Shown in pieces: positions 1 to 8,294 of a DNA stretch of 64,000 bases. Where the stretch lies: contig NZ_JBDZDT010000002.1 of the NCBI RefSeq assembly GCF_040049275.1, forward strand, positions 372,001-436,000, given 5' to 3'. Source of the stretch: Aquabacter sp040049275 (GTDB lineage Bacteria > Pseudomonadota > Alphaproteobacteria > Rhizobiales > Xanthobacteraceae). Below the pieces are notes generated by a model. It did no database searches. It worked only from the letters and a program-made list of their open reading frames with translations, and was not told where the DNA came from. Made by a program: the position numbers and the translations under genes. Position 1 is the first letter of the stretch. Every line of letters begins with the position of its first letter.

Positions 1-13
1 ATGATGGTCCCCT

Positions 14-799
14 TCAGATGCTGGCGATGAGCCCGCCATCCACGCGGATGACCGAGCCGGTGAGATAGGAGGCGCGGGCGGAGGCGAGGAAGGCGACCGT
101 GTCGGCATATTCCTGGGGCTCGCCATAGCGGCCGACAGGGATGGAGCCGGTGCTCTCGGCGGAGACCTCCTCCACCGTGCGGCCCTCGCGCTTGGCCTTC
201 TGCTCGTCGAGGAACTTGATGCGGTCGGTGGCGATGCGGCCGGGCAGGATGATGTTGGCGGTGACGCCGTCGCGCGCCACTTCGCGGGCCAGCGTCTTGG
301 ACCAGCCGACGAGGGAGAGGCGCAGGGCGTTGGAGATGCCGAGGTTGGGGATGGGGGCCACCACGCCGGAAGAGGTGGAGGTGACGATGCGGCCCCATTT
401 GCGGGCGCGCATGCCGGGCAAGGCGCGGTCGGTGACGGCGATGACCGAGAGCACCATCTGCTGGAAGCTCTTGGACCACAGGTCCGAGGACTGGCCGGCG
501 GCCGGGGTGGGGGGTGGTCCGCCGGTATTGTTCACGAGCACGTCCACCGGGCCGAGCTTGGCCTCGATGGCGGCGAAGCGGTCCTCGATGACGGCGAGGG
601 CGGCGAGGTCCCAGGGCAGCGCGAGGGCGGTGCCGCCGGCTGAAGTGATGGCGGCGGCGGTGCGCTCCAGCGCGGCGGCATCGATGTCGCCGAGGGCGAC
701 CTTCATGCCCTCGCGCGCCAACGTGGTGGCGATCGCCGTGCCGAGCCCGCCCCCCGCGCCCAGCACAAGCGCGACCTTGCCGTTCAATCCGAGATCCAT
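14..799 (-). CDS. SDR family oxidoreductase lacking the YxxxK pair
   Basis: Predicted 261-residue Rossmann-fold short-chain dehydrogenase-like protein. The start at 799 is chosen over upstream in-frame starts because it gives the usual SDR N-terminus (MDLGLNGK) and has GAGGA about 8 bases before it. The nucleotide-binding motif GAGGGLG is at residues 14-20 and VNNTGG follows near residue 88. At the place of the catalytic Tyr-x-x-x-Lys the protein reads NLGISNALR, so Tyr and Lys are replaced; a serine run (TSTSSG) is kept upstream. This matches the BKR-like SDR subfamily known to lack YxxxK. It lies downstream of and co-directional with the LysR gene at 957-1862 and next to the catabolic operon at 1986-10441. 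It is a clear paralogue of the SDR at 21798-22583. Substrate unknown. Confidence 0.85.
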   Translation of the reverse strand: MDLGLNGKVALVLGAGGGLGTAIATTLAREGMKVALGDIDAAALERTAAAITSAGGTALALPWDLAALAVIEDRFAAIEAKLGPVDVLVNNTGGPPPTPAAGQSSDLWSKSFQQMVLSVIAVTDRALPGMRARKWGRIVTSTSSGVVAPIPNLGISNALRLSLVGWSKTLAREVARDGVTANIILPGRIATDRIKFLDEQKAKREGRTVEEVSAESTGSIPVGRYGEPQEYADTVAFLASARASYLTGSVIRVDGGLIASI

Positions 800-906
800 G
801 GGATGTCCTCGCCTGGCCCGCCGGATGCGGGCAAATGGGGTGATGGCCGATGACGGAAAGCGCGCCGGGAGGTGTGGCGCCGAAATGCGGGTCAACGACG
901 GCCAAA

Positions 907-935
907 TGCATAAGTCGAAGAATAAATGTCGTCAA
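907..935 (-). promoter_or_regulatory. candidate sigma70-type promoter for the SDR gene
   Basis: On the minus strand TTGACG (930-935) is followed after 17 bases by TATGCA (907-912), reading towards the SDR start at 799. The heptamer GTCAACG occurs twice on the plus strand, at 891-897 and 931-937, exactly 40 bases apart; the second copy overlaps the -35 element. Such helically phased repeats could be regulator half-sites, for instance for the adjacent LysR protein. Inferred from sequence only. Confidence 0.3.
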
Positions 936-956
936 CGGTAAGATGAAATAAAGTTG

Positions 957-1862
957 TCAGTCGGGTGTCTGGAACATGCGGGAGAAATTGCAGTGTTCCT
1001 GCGCGAGCGCGACGAGCGCCGCCAGCAGCACGCTTTCCGAGTCCGCGCGGCGCAGCGCCACATAGCGCACCTCGGGCGGCGGACGGCGGGTGCGGACCAC
1101 TTCCAGCATGCCCGTATCAATGAGCCAGCCCACGCAGGTGCGCGGCAGATAGCTCACCCCGAGGCCCGACACGGTCATGCTGATGAGCGCCACGAGGCTG
1201 TTGGTGCGGATGGTGTGGGCGGGGTTCACGCCCTGGGTGCGCAGCCAGCGGTCATAGAGCAGGCCGGTGCCCGATTTCTCCGCATGGGTGAGCAGCGTGT
1301 AGCGCTCAAGATCGTGCATTGCCAATGGCTTATCCACGGGAACGAGGCCCGGGCGGCACATCCAGGCATTCTCCACGGCGCCGAGCTTGGTCCAGGTGAC
1401 GCGCGGATCCTTCATGGTGTCAGGGACGATGACGATGTCGAGCTCGCCGGCGAGGAGCTTGTCGCGCAGGTTCGTGCTGAGGTCCACGTCCGGCTCGATG
1501 GAGACGCCCGCATAGCGCTCGCGGATCGCGCCGATCAGGCGCGGCAGCCAGGTCAGCGCGGTCAGTTCCGTGACGCCGAGGCGGACCTGCCGGCGGATCA
1601 TTTCCAGCCGGGAGAAGCGTTCCATCGCCGCGTCCCTTTGCTCCAAAAGGTCCTTTGCGAGCTCCAGAACCTGCTTGCCCGCCTCCGTGAGCCAGGCCCC
1701 TCGGCGTCCGCGGTCGAACAGCTCGGTGTCGAAAACATTCTCCAGCTCCTGGATGCGCTTGGAGATGGCGGACTGGGTGGTGTGGAGATGGCGGGAGGCA
1801 GCGGCAAACCCGCCCAGATGGTCGATCCAGTACAGGGCCTCAAGCTGCTTGAAGGTCATCAT
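957..1862 (-). CDS. LysR family transcriptional regulator
   Basis: 301-residue LysR-type regulator of usual family length. The N-terminal winged helix-turn-helix (about residues 5-63) contains the typical pattern AAASRHLHTTQSAISKRI and LFDRGRRG; the remainder is the periplasmic-binding-protein-like effector domain. It is transcribed divergently from the RraA gene at 1986 with 123 bases between the starts, the classical arrangement for a LysR regulator and the operon it controls. The effector is probably the substrate or an intermediate of the 1986-10441 operon (inference). Confidence 0.9.
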   Translation of the reverse strand: MMTFKQLEALYWIDHLGGFAAASRHLHTTQSAISKRIQELENVFDTELFDRGRRGAWLTEAGKQVLELAKDLLEQRDAAMERFSRLEMIRRQVRLGVTELTALTWLPRLIGAIRERYAGVSIEPDVDLSTNLRDKLLAGELDIVIVPDTMKDPRVTWTKLGAVENAWMCRPGLVPVDKPLAMHDLERYTLLTHAEKSGTGLLYDRWLRTQGVNPAHTIRTNSLVALISMTVSGLGVSYLPRTCVGWLIDTGMLEVVRTRRPPPEVRYVALRRADSESVLLAALVALAQEHCNFSRMFQTPD

Positions 1863-1878
1863 GACGGCGCATCCCGGC

Positions 1879-1898
1879 TAAAATTCAATCGAATTTAG
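1879..1898. promoter_or_regulatory. inverted repeat, candidate LysR operator
   Basis: In the divergent LysR/rraA interval the sequence contains the imperfect inverted repeat AAATTC-AATC-GAATTT, bounded by CT and AG. It is A+T-rich in a G+C-rich background and lies just upstream of the LysR start. It includes a T-N11-A arrangement as expected for LysR boxes. Binding is inferred, not shown. Confidence 0.4.
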
Positions 1899-1985
1899 AG
1901 ATTAAACGCGATCAATAAAAATCGCTTTTTTTTCGCGCCCCGACAAGGAAGACTGAAGGGAAGGAAAAAGGGGATACGTGGGGGA

Positions 1986-2648
1986 ATGGGATCGCAATTC
2001 ACGATCAATCCGATGCCGCCGCTGGTGCCGGATGCAGTTCTCGATGCATTGCGTGACGTCTCCACGTCGCACATATCCGATAATCTTCAGCGTTTTTCCG
2101 GCCTGTGTGGCCTGACGCGCCTGCATGGGTCGGCAAAGCTGGTGGGAACGGCGCTGACCGTGCGCACGCGGCCCGGCGACAACCTCCTGCTCTACAAGGC
2201 GCTGACCCTGATGTCCCCGGGCCACGTCCTTGTGGTGGACGGCGCGGGCGAGCCCACCAACGCCCTCGTGGGCGAACTGATGATGCTCTACGCCCAGCAG
2301 CGCGGCTGCGCCGGCTTCGTCATCGACGCGGCGGTGCGGGATCGCGCCTCGTTCCGCGAGGCGGATTTTCCTTGTTATGCCAGGGCCATATCCCATCGTG
2401 GCCCCTACAAGCACGGGCCGGGCGAGATCAACGTGCCCGTCACCGTGGGTGGGCAGGTGGTGATGCCCGGCGACGTGGTGGTGGGCGACGAGGATGGTAT
2501 CGTCACCTTCCCGGCGGCTGCCGCGTCTGCCCTGATCGCGGCAGCCGCCAAAACCGCCGAGATGGAAAGCGGCATCCGGGCCGAGATCGCCAACGGAAAG
2601 CGCGAACAGGCATGGCTTGATCGCGTGCTCGGGCCACACGGCCTGTAG
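1986..2648 (+). CDS. RraA family aldolase-like protein
   Basis: 220 residues, RraA / HMG-CHA aldolase superfamily. The core pattern is GELMMLYAQQRGC...DAAVRD (about residues 96-117); in 4-hydroxy-4-methyl-2-oxoglutarate/4-carboxy-4-hydroxy-2-oxoadipate aldolases the final Arg-Asp binds substrate and the divalent metal. Later conserved parts are VTVGGQVVMPGDVVVGDEDGI. It is first in the plus-strand operon and could carry out the retro-aldol step that releases pyruvate or oxaloacetate, or act as an oxaloacetate decarboxylase (inference). The first ATG is kept; an alternative start is the Met at codon 10. A second RraA gene is at 22598. Confidence 0.85.
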   Translation: MGSQFTINPMPPLVPDAVLDALRDVSTSHISDNLQRFSGLCGLTRLHGSAKLVGTALTVRTRPGDNLLLYKALTLMSPGHVLVVDGAGEPTNALVGELMMLYAQQRGCAGFVIDAAVRDRASFREADFPCYARAISHRGPYKHGPGEINVPVTVGGQVVMPGDVVVGDEDGIVTFPAAAASALIAAAAKTAEMESGIRAEIANGKREQAWLDRVLGPHGL

Positions 2649-2727
2649 AGAATTTGCCGAGTACTTAAAATAACAAGACCGCTCAAGAAGAGCGCGCGTC
2701 ACCCTCAGGAAACGCCCGGGAACACCG

Positions 2728-3891
2728 ATGTCGGATCGCAGCCGCAGAAACCAGAAGTGGATCAACGAGGAATTCTACAAGGTCCTGGATGTCTTCGGAT
2801 TCCGGGCCGTGATGTTCGTGGAATGGGGCTTCCGTCCGGCGGACGTGCGGCGCACCACGGAGCGCATCAAGATCCCCGGCATGGTGGTGAAGGAATGGGT
2901 GCGTACCGCGCGGCAGGAGGAAGAGCTGGCGCGCGAGGCCGAGGCCAAGGGGCACCGCGAGAGCGCGGCTGAATTCTATTATCGCTCCGCGCTCTATTAT
3001 GGCCCCGCCTGCGGCGTCATCCACGCCAACACGCCGCGCAAGCGCGAGCTCTATGAGCGCCTGATCCACTGCTACACCAAGTTCACGGAGCTGTTTGACG
3101 ACGCCCCGGTGCGGCGCGTGGAAATCCCCTTCGAGAACGGCAAGACCATCCCCGGCATCCTGCAGACTGTGCCGGGCGTGGAGAAGGCACCCTGCGTGCT
3201 CGTGGTGCCCGGCATGGACACCATCAAGGAATACATGCCGAGCCCCTACCACAATCATTTCCGCCGCCGGGGCATGGCGACGCTGACCATCGACGGGCCG
3301 GGCCAGGGCGAGAGCAATGTCCGCGAGACCTGGGTGACGCTGGACAATTTCGAGCGCGCCGGCGCCGCCGCCATCGACTTCCTGGAGAAGCAGCCCGGCA
3401 TCGATGCGAGCCGCATCGGCACCTATGGCTGGAGCATGGGCAGCTATTGGGCGCCCCGCATCGCCGCCCACGACAAGCGCATCAAGGCGCTGGTGGGCGC
3501 CATGGGCGTCTACGGCCAGAAGGACACCATCTTCAAGCATTCCAAGCCCGCCTACCGGGCCAATTACATGTACATGTCGAACATCCGCGACGAGGATGCC
3601 TTCGACGAGATGACGGACCAGATGCTGCTGAGCCCGGTGGCCGGCGACATTAAATGTCCCACGCTGCTGGTGATGGGCGAGTTCGACGAATTGTGCCCGC
3701 TGGAGGATGGCGAGGAACTGTTCGACGAGCTCACCTGCCCGAAGGAGCTGTGGGTCTACGAGAACGAGACCCACACCTTCGGCGGGCGCCTCCCGGACTT
3801 CTACCTGCACGTCGCCGACTGGATGCGCGACGCTCTGGACGGAAAGCTGGCCGAGGGACACGCAAAGCGCGTCGACTTCGCGGCCCGCTGA
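2728..3891 (+). CDS. alpha/beta hydrolase, 2,6-dihydroxypseudooxynicotine hydrolase-like
   Basis: 387 residues. An N-terminal helical region of about 130 residues (containing AAEFYYRSALYYGP) is followed by an alpha/beta hydrolase domain. The oxyanion strand region reads LVVPGMDTIKEY, the nucleophile elbow is GWSMGS (about residue 233), the acid lies in GEFDELCP and the histidine in NETHTFGG, so the triad is complete. This layout is that of FrsA/DUF1100-like hydrolases, including the nicotine-pathway C-C hydrolase DHPON hydrolase. Second gene of the operon, 79 bases after rraA; a paralogue lies at 6636-7814. C-C bond hydrolysis of a ring-derived diketone is a reasonable inference; an esterase role is possible. 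Confidence 0.8.
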   Translation: MSDRSRRNQKWINEEFYKVLDVFGFRAVMFVEWGFRPADVRRTTERIKIPGMVVKEWVRTARQEEELAREAEAKGHRESAAEFYYRSALYYGPACGVIHANTPRKRELYERLIHCYTKFTELFDDAPVRRVEIPFENGKTIPGILQTVPGVEKAPCVLVVPGMDTIKEYMPSPYHNHFRRRGMATLTIDGPGQGESNVRETWVTLDNFERAGAAAIDFLEKQPGIDASRIGTYGWSMGSYWAPRIAAHDKRIKALVGAMGVYGQKDTIFKHSKPAYRANYMYMSNIRDEDAFDEMTDQMLLSPVAGDIKCPTLLVMGEFDELCPLEDGEELFDELTCPKELWVYENETHTFGGRLPDFYLHVADWMRDALDGKLAEGHAKRVDFAAR

Positions 3892-3975
3892 TGAATGCCG
3901 CCGGCGGCAAGACCGCCGGCCAATAAGAATAAATCGGCAAAAGATGCCGGGATGAGCAACCCTTGGGGAGTGAAC

Positions 3976-4986
3976 ATGACAGGCCTTTTCGCGGACGCTC
4001 GCACCTCTTTCAAACCTCGCATCCTGGCCGCTGCGGCCCTGCTCGCCGCTGCCATCTGCGGCGCGCCGGGGGAGGCCGCCGCGCAGGCCGACTACCCGAA
4101 CAAGCCGATCCGCATGGTGGTGCCGTTCCCGCCCGGCGAGTCCCTGGACGCGGTGGCGCGCACCATTGCCGAGCCCTGGGGCAGGCTGCTCGGCCAGAAC
4201 TTCGTCGTCGACAACAAGCCCGGTGCCGGCGGCATGATCGGCACCGACTTCGTCGCGAAGTCCGCGCCTGACGGCTACACCATCCTGATGGGCAATGTGG
4301 GCGGCCTCGCCATCATCCCGGCCATCAAAAGCGATGTTCCCTACAACGTGTCGAAGGATCTGACGCCCATCTCGCAGGTGGCGAGCGTTCCGTTCTTCCT
4401 GTTCGTAGGCGCGAGCCAGCCGTTCCAGTCGGTGCAGGACATCATCGACTACGCGAAGCAGAATCCGGGCAAGATCAATTACGCATCCACCGGCATCGGC
4501 TCGGGCGTGCATCTGGCCGGCGAGCTGTTCAAGTCGCAGACGCAGATCGACATTGTCCATGTTCCCTATAAGGGCGTGAGCCAGGCGCTGCCGGATATCA
4601 TCTCCGGCGGCATCCAGATGGTGTTCTATCCCGTCACCTTCGCGCCGCAGGTGAAGGCCGGCCAACTTCGGGCGCTGGTGGTCACGGCGCCCAAGCGGAT
4701 CGCCGCCTTGCCGGACGTGAAGACTTCGGCGGAGATCGGCATGCCGGACCTCATCGCTTCGTCCTGGCACATGGTGCTCGCCCCGGGGGGAACGCCGCAG
4801 CCCATCATCGACAAGCTGTCCAAGACCCTGCTCCAGGTGCTCGCCGATCCCGCGATCCAGGCGAAGCTGGCCAATCTCGGCGCGGAGACGGTCGCGAGCA
4901 CGCCGGCCGAGGCCAAGGTGTTCCTTGACGCGGAACTGGCCAAGTGGCGCGCCGTCGCGAAGTCCTCGAACATCACCATGAACTGA
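3976..4986 (+). CDS. Bug/TctC family extracytoplasmic substrate-binding protein
   Basis: 336 residues. The start at 3976 is preferred because GGGGAG sits 7 bases upstream and gives a normal signal peptide (FKPRILAAAALLAAAICG, cleavage likely after AAAQA). The mature N-terminus YPNKPIRMVVPFPPGE is diagnostic of the Bug/TctC family, which delivers small carboxylates or aromatics to tripartite tricarboxylate transporters or to sensing systems. Other family signs are GAGGMIGTDFVAKSAPDGYT and VPYKG. No TctA/TctB membrane genes are nearby, so it is an orphan binder in the operon and its ligand is probably the pathway substrate. Confidence 0.92.
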   Translation: MTGLFADARTSFKPRILAAAALLAAAICGAPGEAAAQADYPNKPIRMVVPFPPGESLDAVARTIAEPWGRLLGQNFVVDNKPGAGGMIGTDFVAKSAPDGYTILMGNVGGLAIIPAIKSDVPYNVSKDLTPISQVASVPFFLFVGASQPFQSVQDIIDYAKQNPGKINYASTGIGSGVHLAGELFKSQTQIDIVHVPYKGVSQALPDIISGGIQMVFYPVTFAPQVKAGQLRALVVTAPKRIAALPDVKTSAEIGMPDLIASSWHMVLAPGGTPQPIIDKLSKTLLQVLADPAIQAKLANLGAETVASTPAEAKVFLDAELAKWRAVAKSSNITMN

Positions 4987-5000
4987 ACGAAGTGACAGAG

Positions 5001-5909
5001 ATGACCACCACACCCACGGGAGACGCGGCGCCGTTCGCCGCGCCGCCCCACCTCGATGTCCGCACGCCCAATGTGAAGCTGCCGCCGAACTCCTGCGACA
5101 GCCACGCCCATGTGTGCGGCCCGCTGGACCGCTATCCCTGCTTCGCCGACCGCATCTATTCGCCGCCGCCGGAGGCGAACCTCGAGAACTACCGCGCCAT
5201 GTTGGCGGCGCTGGGCGTCGAGCGGGCGGTGCTGGTGCAGCCGAGCTTCTATGCGGACGACAACACCGCACTGCTCGACGGCCTCAATGCCATGGGCGCG
5301 AACGCCCGCGGCATTGCGGTTCTGCGCGATGATGTTCCCACCGCCGAGCTGGAGCGCCTCAACGCGGCCGGCGTGCGCGGCGTGCGGTTCAACATCGTCG
5401 ATGTGAAGGACGGCAAGGGCGTCCTGCCCATGGAGCAGCTGCACCATGTGGCGAGCCGCGTCGCGCCGCTCGGCTGGCATGTCGAGTTGCTGATGCACGT
5501 GAACGAATTCCCGGACATGGACACGGCGTTCGCCGGTTTTCCCACCGACATCGTGGTCGGCCATCTCGGCTATGTGCCCTCGCGCCTTGGCACTGGCGAT
5601 GCCGGCTTCAAGGCGCTGATGCGGCTGATGCGCGACGGCAAGGCGTGGGCGAAGCTCACCGGGCCCTACCGCATCTCTGCCCAGGACATGCCCCATGCGG
5701 ATATCGTGGAGTTCGCCCATGCGCTGGTGGACGCTGCTCCGCAGCAGCTCGTCTGGGGCTCCGACTGGCCGCATGTGAAGGTCTCCTGGTCCATCCCCAT
5801 GCCCAATGACGGCGACATCGCCGACCTCCTGGGCACCTGGGTGCGCGATCCAAAAGTGCGCGAGCAGGTGCTGGTGGAGAATCCGGCGCGGCTCTACGGC
5901 TTCTCCTGA
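5001..5909 (+). CDS. amidohydrolase, 2-pyrone-4,6-dicarboxylate hydrolase-like
   Basis: 302 residues; the start at 5001 lies 14 bases after the Bug gene stop. TIM-barrel metal-dependent hydrolase of the amidohydrolase_2 type. Visible metal or substrate positions are DSHAHV near residue 34, ELLMH, VVGHLGY and the C-terminal WGSDWPH aspartate. These fit LigI (PDC lactonase), 4-sulfomuconolactone hydrolase and relatives. Position in the operon between a carboxylate-binding protein and an isochorismatase suggests hydrolysis of a lactone or cyclic intermediate after ring hydroxylation. Exact substrate unknown. Confidence 0.85.
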   Translation: MTTTPTGDAAPFAAPPHLDVRTPNVKLPPNSCDSHAHVCGPLDRYPCFADRIYSPPPEANLENYRAMLAALGVERAVLVQPSFYADDNTALLDGLNAMGANARGIAVLRDDVPTAELERLNAAGVRGVRFNIVDVKDGKGVLPMEQLHHVASRVAPLGWHVELLMHVNEFPDMDTAFAGFPTDIVVGHLGYVPSRLGTGDAGFKALMRLMRDGKAWAKLTGPYRISAQDMPHADIVEFAHALVDAAPQQLVWGSDWPHVKVSWSIPMPNDGDIADLLGTWVRDPKVREQVLVENPARLYGFS

Positions 5910-5930
5910 GCCTGAGGCACGGAGGCTTCC

Positions 5931-6614
5931 ATGACGTCCCTGATAGATCGCTCGTCCACCCTCGATCGCATGCGCGCCGCGCTGAAGCTCGATAAGGCGA
6001 AGACGGTGGTGCTCACCATCGATTGCCAGCGCGGGAACCTGGAGCCGGAACTGGCCTCGCTGCCGGTGCCGGCGCCGGAATGCGCCCGCGTGATCGCCGG
6101 CACGAATCGCCTCATCGGCCTCGGCCGCACCCATGGGCTGGACATCATCCACCTCACCACGGTGTTCGAAGCGTGCCTTCTGGGCACGCACCCGTTCGAG
6201 CGGGCCATGCTGGAGCTGAATGAATCCTTCTCCCCCGGCAAGAAGAGCGACTTCAAGCGCCATAAGAGCCCCGGCTCGAAGGAAGCAGAGTTCGTCCCAG
6301 ACCTGGACGTCCAGCCGTCCGACCTCATCATCGACGGCAAGCGCACGTTTGACGGCTTCGAGGGCACGCCCCTCGACCGGCTGCTGCGCGCCATGGGCAA
6401 GGACACCCTGCTCATCGCCGGCTGCAACACCAACACCTGCGTGCTGTCCACCACCTTCGGCGCCTATAACAGGGGCTACCGCGCGGTGGTCATTTCCGAT
6501 TGCGTCGCCTCCGCCTATGGCGAGGACCTGCACGCCTTCGCGCTTTCCAACATCCAGCGTCGCCTCGGATGGGTCCTCGACCTCACCGACCTTGAGGCGA
6601 AGCTCGCTGCCTGA
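5931..6614 (+). CDS. isochorismatase family cysteine hydrolase
   Basis: 227 residues with the complete cysteine-hydrolase triad pattern: Asp in LTIDCQRG (about residue 30), Lys in IDGKRTFDGF (about 129), and Cys in GCNTNTCVLST (about 165). Relatives include N-carbamoylsarcosine amidase, nicotinamidase and maleamate amidohydrolase (NicF). Within an operon that also encodes a nicotinate-type hydroxylase, amide hydrolysis of a ring-cleavage product such as a maleamate-like compound is a reasonable guess. It follows the amidohydrolase by 21 bases and precedes the second alpha/beta hydrolase by 21 bases. Confidence 0.85.
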   Translation: MTSLIDRSSTLDRMRAALKLDKAKTVVLTIDCQRGNLEPELASLPVPAPECARVIAGTNRLIGLGRTHGLDIIHLTTVFEACLLGTHPFERAMLELNESFSPGKKSDFKRHKSPGSKEAEFVPDLDVQPSDLIIDGKRTFDGFEGTPLDRLLRAMGKDTLLIAGCNTNTCVLSTTFGAYNRGYRAVVISDCVASAYGEDLHAFALSNIQRRLGWVLDLTDLEAKLAA

Positions 6615-6635
6615 TCTCAGATTACGGAGCCCATC

Positions 6636-7814
6636 ATGTCGTCCCCCGGCACGCCCACCCTTGGTCCTTGGACCCAGACCTTCCCCGGCAACATGGTCTG
6701 GTCGAACGCGACCCTGATCACCAAGGGCATGGCGCAGTACAATGCCGTCTCCATGGCCGAGATCGATGAGGTGTGCGAGCGCCTGCGCGTGCGCCAGCAG
6801 GAGCCCGATGCGTGGCGCCAGGAATGGAGCGCCATGGGCGCGAAGATCGAGGCATATGCGGACGAGGCGGAGGCGGCTGGTCACATCCTCACGGCGGGCA
6901 ATTATTACCTGCGCGCAGGCATGTACTGGTTCACCGCCGAGCGGTTCGTGGAGCCGGGCGAGGAGAAGCGCGCCATCGGCCAGAAGGCGCTCGACCTTCA
7001 GCAGAAGGGGCTTTTGATCCGCTATCCCAATATCGAGCGCGTCGAGGTGCCGTTCGAGGGCGGCTCGCTGCCCGGCCTGTTCATGAAGGCGCCGGGCGCG
7101 GAAGGCCCGCGGCCCACCATCGTCGTCTTCGACGGCATGGATAATTGCAAGGAGATGAGCATCCTGTTCGCCGGGCTGGAATTCGCCCGGCGCGGCTGGA
7201 ACACGCTCTCCATCGACGGCCCGGGGCAGGGCGAGTCGCTGCGCCTGCGCGACCTGTCCGCCCGCTACGATTACGAAGTGGCGGGCTCCGCGGCCTATGA
7301 CTGGGTCGCTGCCCGTCCCGATGTCGATCCCGACCGCGTGGTGGTCATGGGCTATTCGTTCGGCGGCTATTATGCCGGGCGGGTCGCGGCCATGGAGAAG
7401 CGCTATGCCCTCGGCGTCGCCTTCGCAGCCCTGCACTGGGACCTCGCCGGCTGGCAGGCCGAGATCAAGCGCAAGCAGGAGGCCGACCCCAAGTCCACGG
7501 CCCAGTCCACCTTCCATTTCCGCTGGGTGATGGGCAAGGAGACCGCGGGCGAGGCCATCGAGAAGGCGAAATCCTTCTCGCTCGCCGGCATCGCCGACCA
7601 GATCACCAAGCCGTTCCTGATCGTCCATGCGGAGGAGGACAAGGTGGTTCCCTCTCCCTCGGCCCGCAAGCTTTACGAGGCCATCGCCTCGCCGCGGAAG
7701 CATCTGAAGATGTTCAATGCCGAGACCGGCAGCGCCTATCATTGCCAGATGGACAACCGGCAGGTGGGCGTCGACTACATCTCGGACTGGATCTCCGACA
7801 ACCTGCCCGCCTGA
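6636..7814 (+). CDS. alpha/beta hydrolase, second DHPON hydrolase-like paralogue
   Basis: 392 residues, same architecture as the protein at 2728-3891: helical N-terminal part with AGNYYLRAGMYW, then alpha/beta hydrolase core. Oxyanion region VVFDGMDNCKE, GPGQGES, nucleophile elbow GYSFGG (about residue 237), acid in HAEEDKVVP and histidine in SAYHCQMD. The two proteins are clearly diverged, so they probably act on different intermediates rather than being a recent duplication. Located directly upstream of the hydroxylase subunits (12-base gap). Confidence 0.8.
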   Translation: MSSPGTPTLGPWTQTFPGNMVWSNATLITKGMAQYNAVSMAEIDEVCERLRVRQQEPDAWRQEWSAMGAKIEAYADEAEAAGHILTAGNYYLRAGMYWFTAERFVEPGEEKRAIGQKALDLQQKGLLIRYPNIERVEVPFEGGSLPGLFMKAPGAEGPRPTIVVFDGMDNCKEMSILFAGLEFARRGWNTLSIDGPGQGESLRLRDLSARYDYEVAGSAAYDWVAARPDVDPDRVVVMGYSFGGYYAGRVAAMEKRYALGVAFAALHWDLAGWQAEIKRKQEADPKSTAQSTFHFRWVMGKETAGEAIEKAKSFSLAGIADQITKPFLIVHAEEDKVVPSPSARKLYEAIASPRKHLKMFNAETGSAYHCQMDNRQVGVDYISDWISDNLPA

Positions 7815-7826
7815 GCGAGGCGTTCC

Positions 7827-8294
7827 ATGGATGACGTCACGCTCCTGGTGAACGGCGCCGAGCATAAGGTGGCGGCGGCGCCGGACACGCCGCTGCTGTA
7901 CGTGCTCCGCAACGACCTGAAGCTGAAGGGCGCCAAGTTCGGCTGTGGCCTTGGCCTATGCGGAGCCTGCACGGTGATGATCGACGGCCGCAAGGCCCTG
8001 TCCTGCGATACGCCGCTCTGGGCGGCCGTGGGCAAGCAGGTCACCACTATCGAGGGGCTCGCGGAGGACGGCGTGCCACATGCCGTCCAGGACGCGTTCC
8101 TGGCCGAGCAGGCGGCCCAATGCGGCTATTGCACCGGCGGCATGGTGGTGGCCGCCGCCGCCTTGCTGCGGGAGAATCCGCAGCCAAGCCGGGAGGAGAT
8201 TTGCACGGCCATGGCGCGAAACCTCTGTCGCTGTGGGGCCCACCCACGCATCATCCGCGCCATCGAGCGGGCGGCGGACGCTCTACGCCCATGA
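7827..8294 (+). CDS. (2Fe-2S)-binding subunit of molybdenum hydroxylase
   Basis: 155 residues, the usual length for the small subunit of xanthine dehydrogenase-family hydroxylases of IorA/NicA/CoxS type. The plant-ferredoxin-like cluster motif GCGLGLCGACTV (about residues 41-52) is followed by a distal Cys, and the C-terminal helical [2Fe-2S] domain has QCGYCTGGM and LCRCGAHPR. It passes electrons from the molybdenum centre of the next gene product to an acceptor. Its stop overlaps the start of the large subunit by four bases (ATGA), implying translational coupling. Confidence 0.93.
   Translation: MDDVTLLVNGAEHKVAAAPDTPLLYVLRNDLKLKGAKFGCGLGLCGACTVMIDGRKALSCDTPLWAAVGKQVTTIEGLAEDGVPHAVQDAFLAEQAAQCGYCTGGMVVAAAALLRENPQPSREEICTAMARNLCRCGAHPRIIRAIERAADALRP

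Noticed and set aside
2683..7865. Very long minus-strand open frames opposite the catabolic operon
   Set aside because: They are antisense shadows of high-GC coding sequence: low-complexity His/Arg/Gly/Leu-rich translations without family motifs, fully covered by well-supported plus-strand genes.
7958..8290. Upstream start for the molybdopterin subunit
   Set aside because: The open frame extends through the small-subunit gene but translates to shadow sequence; the ATGA overlap at 8291 is the expected coupled start.
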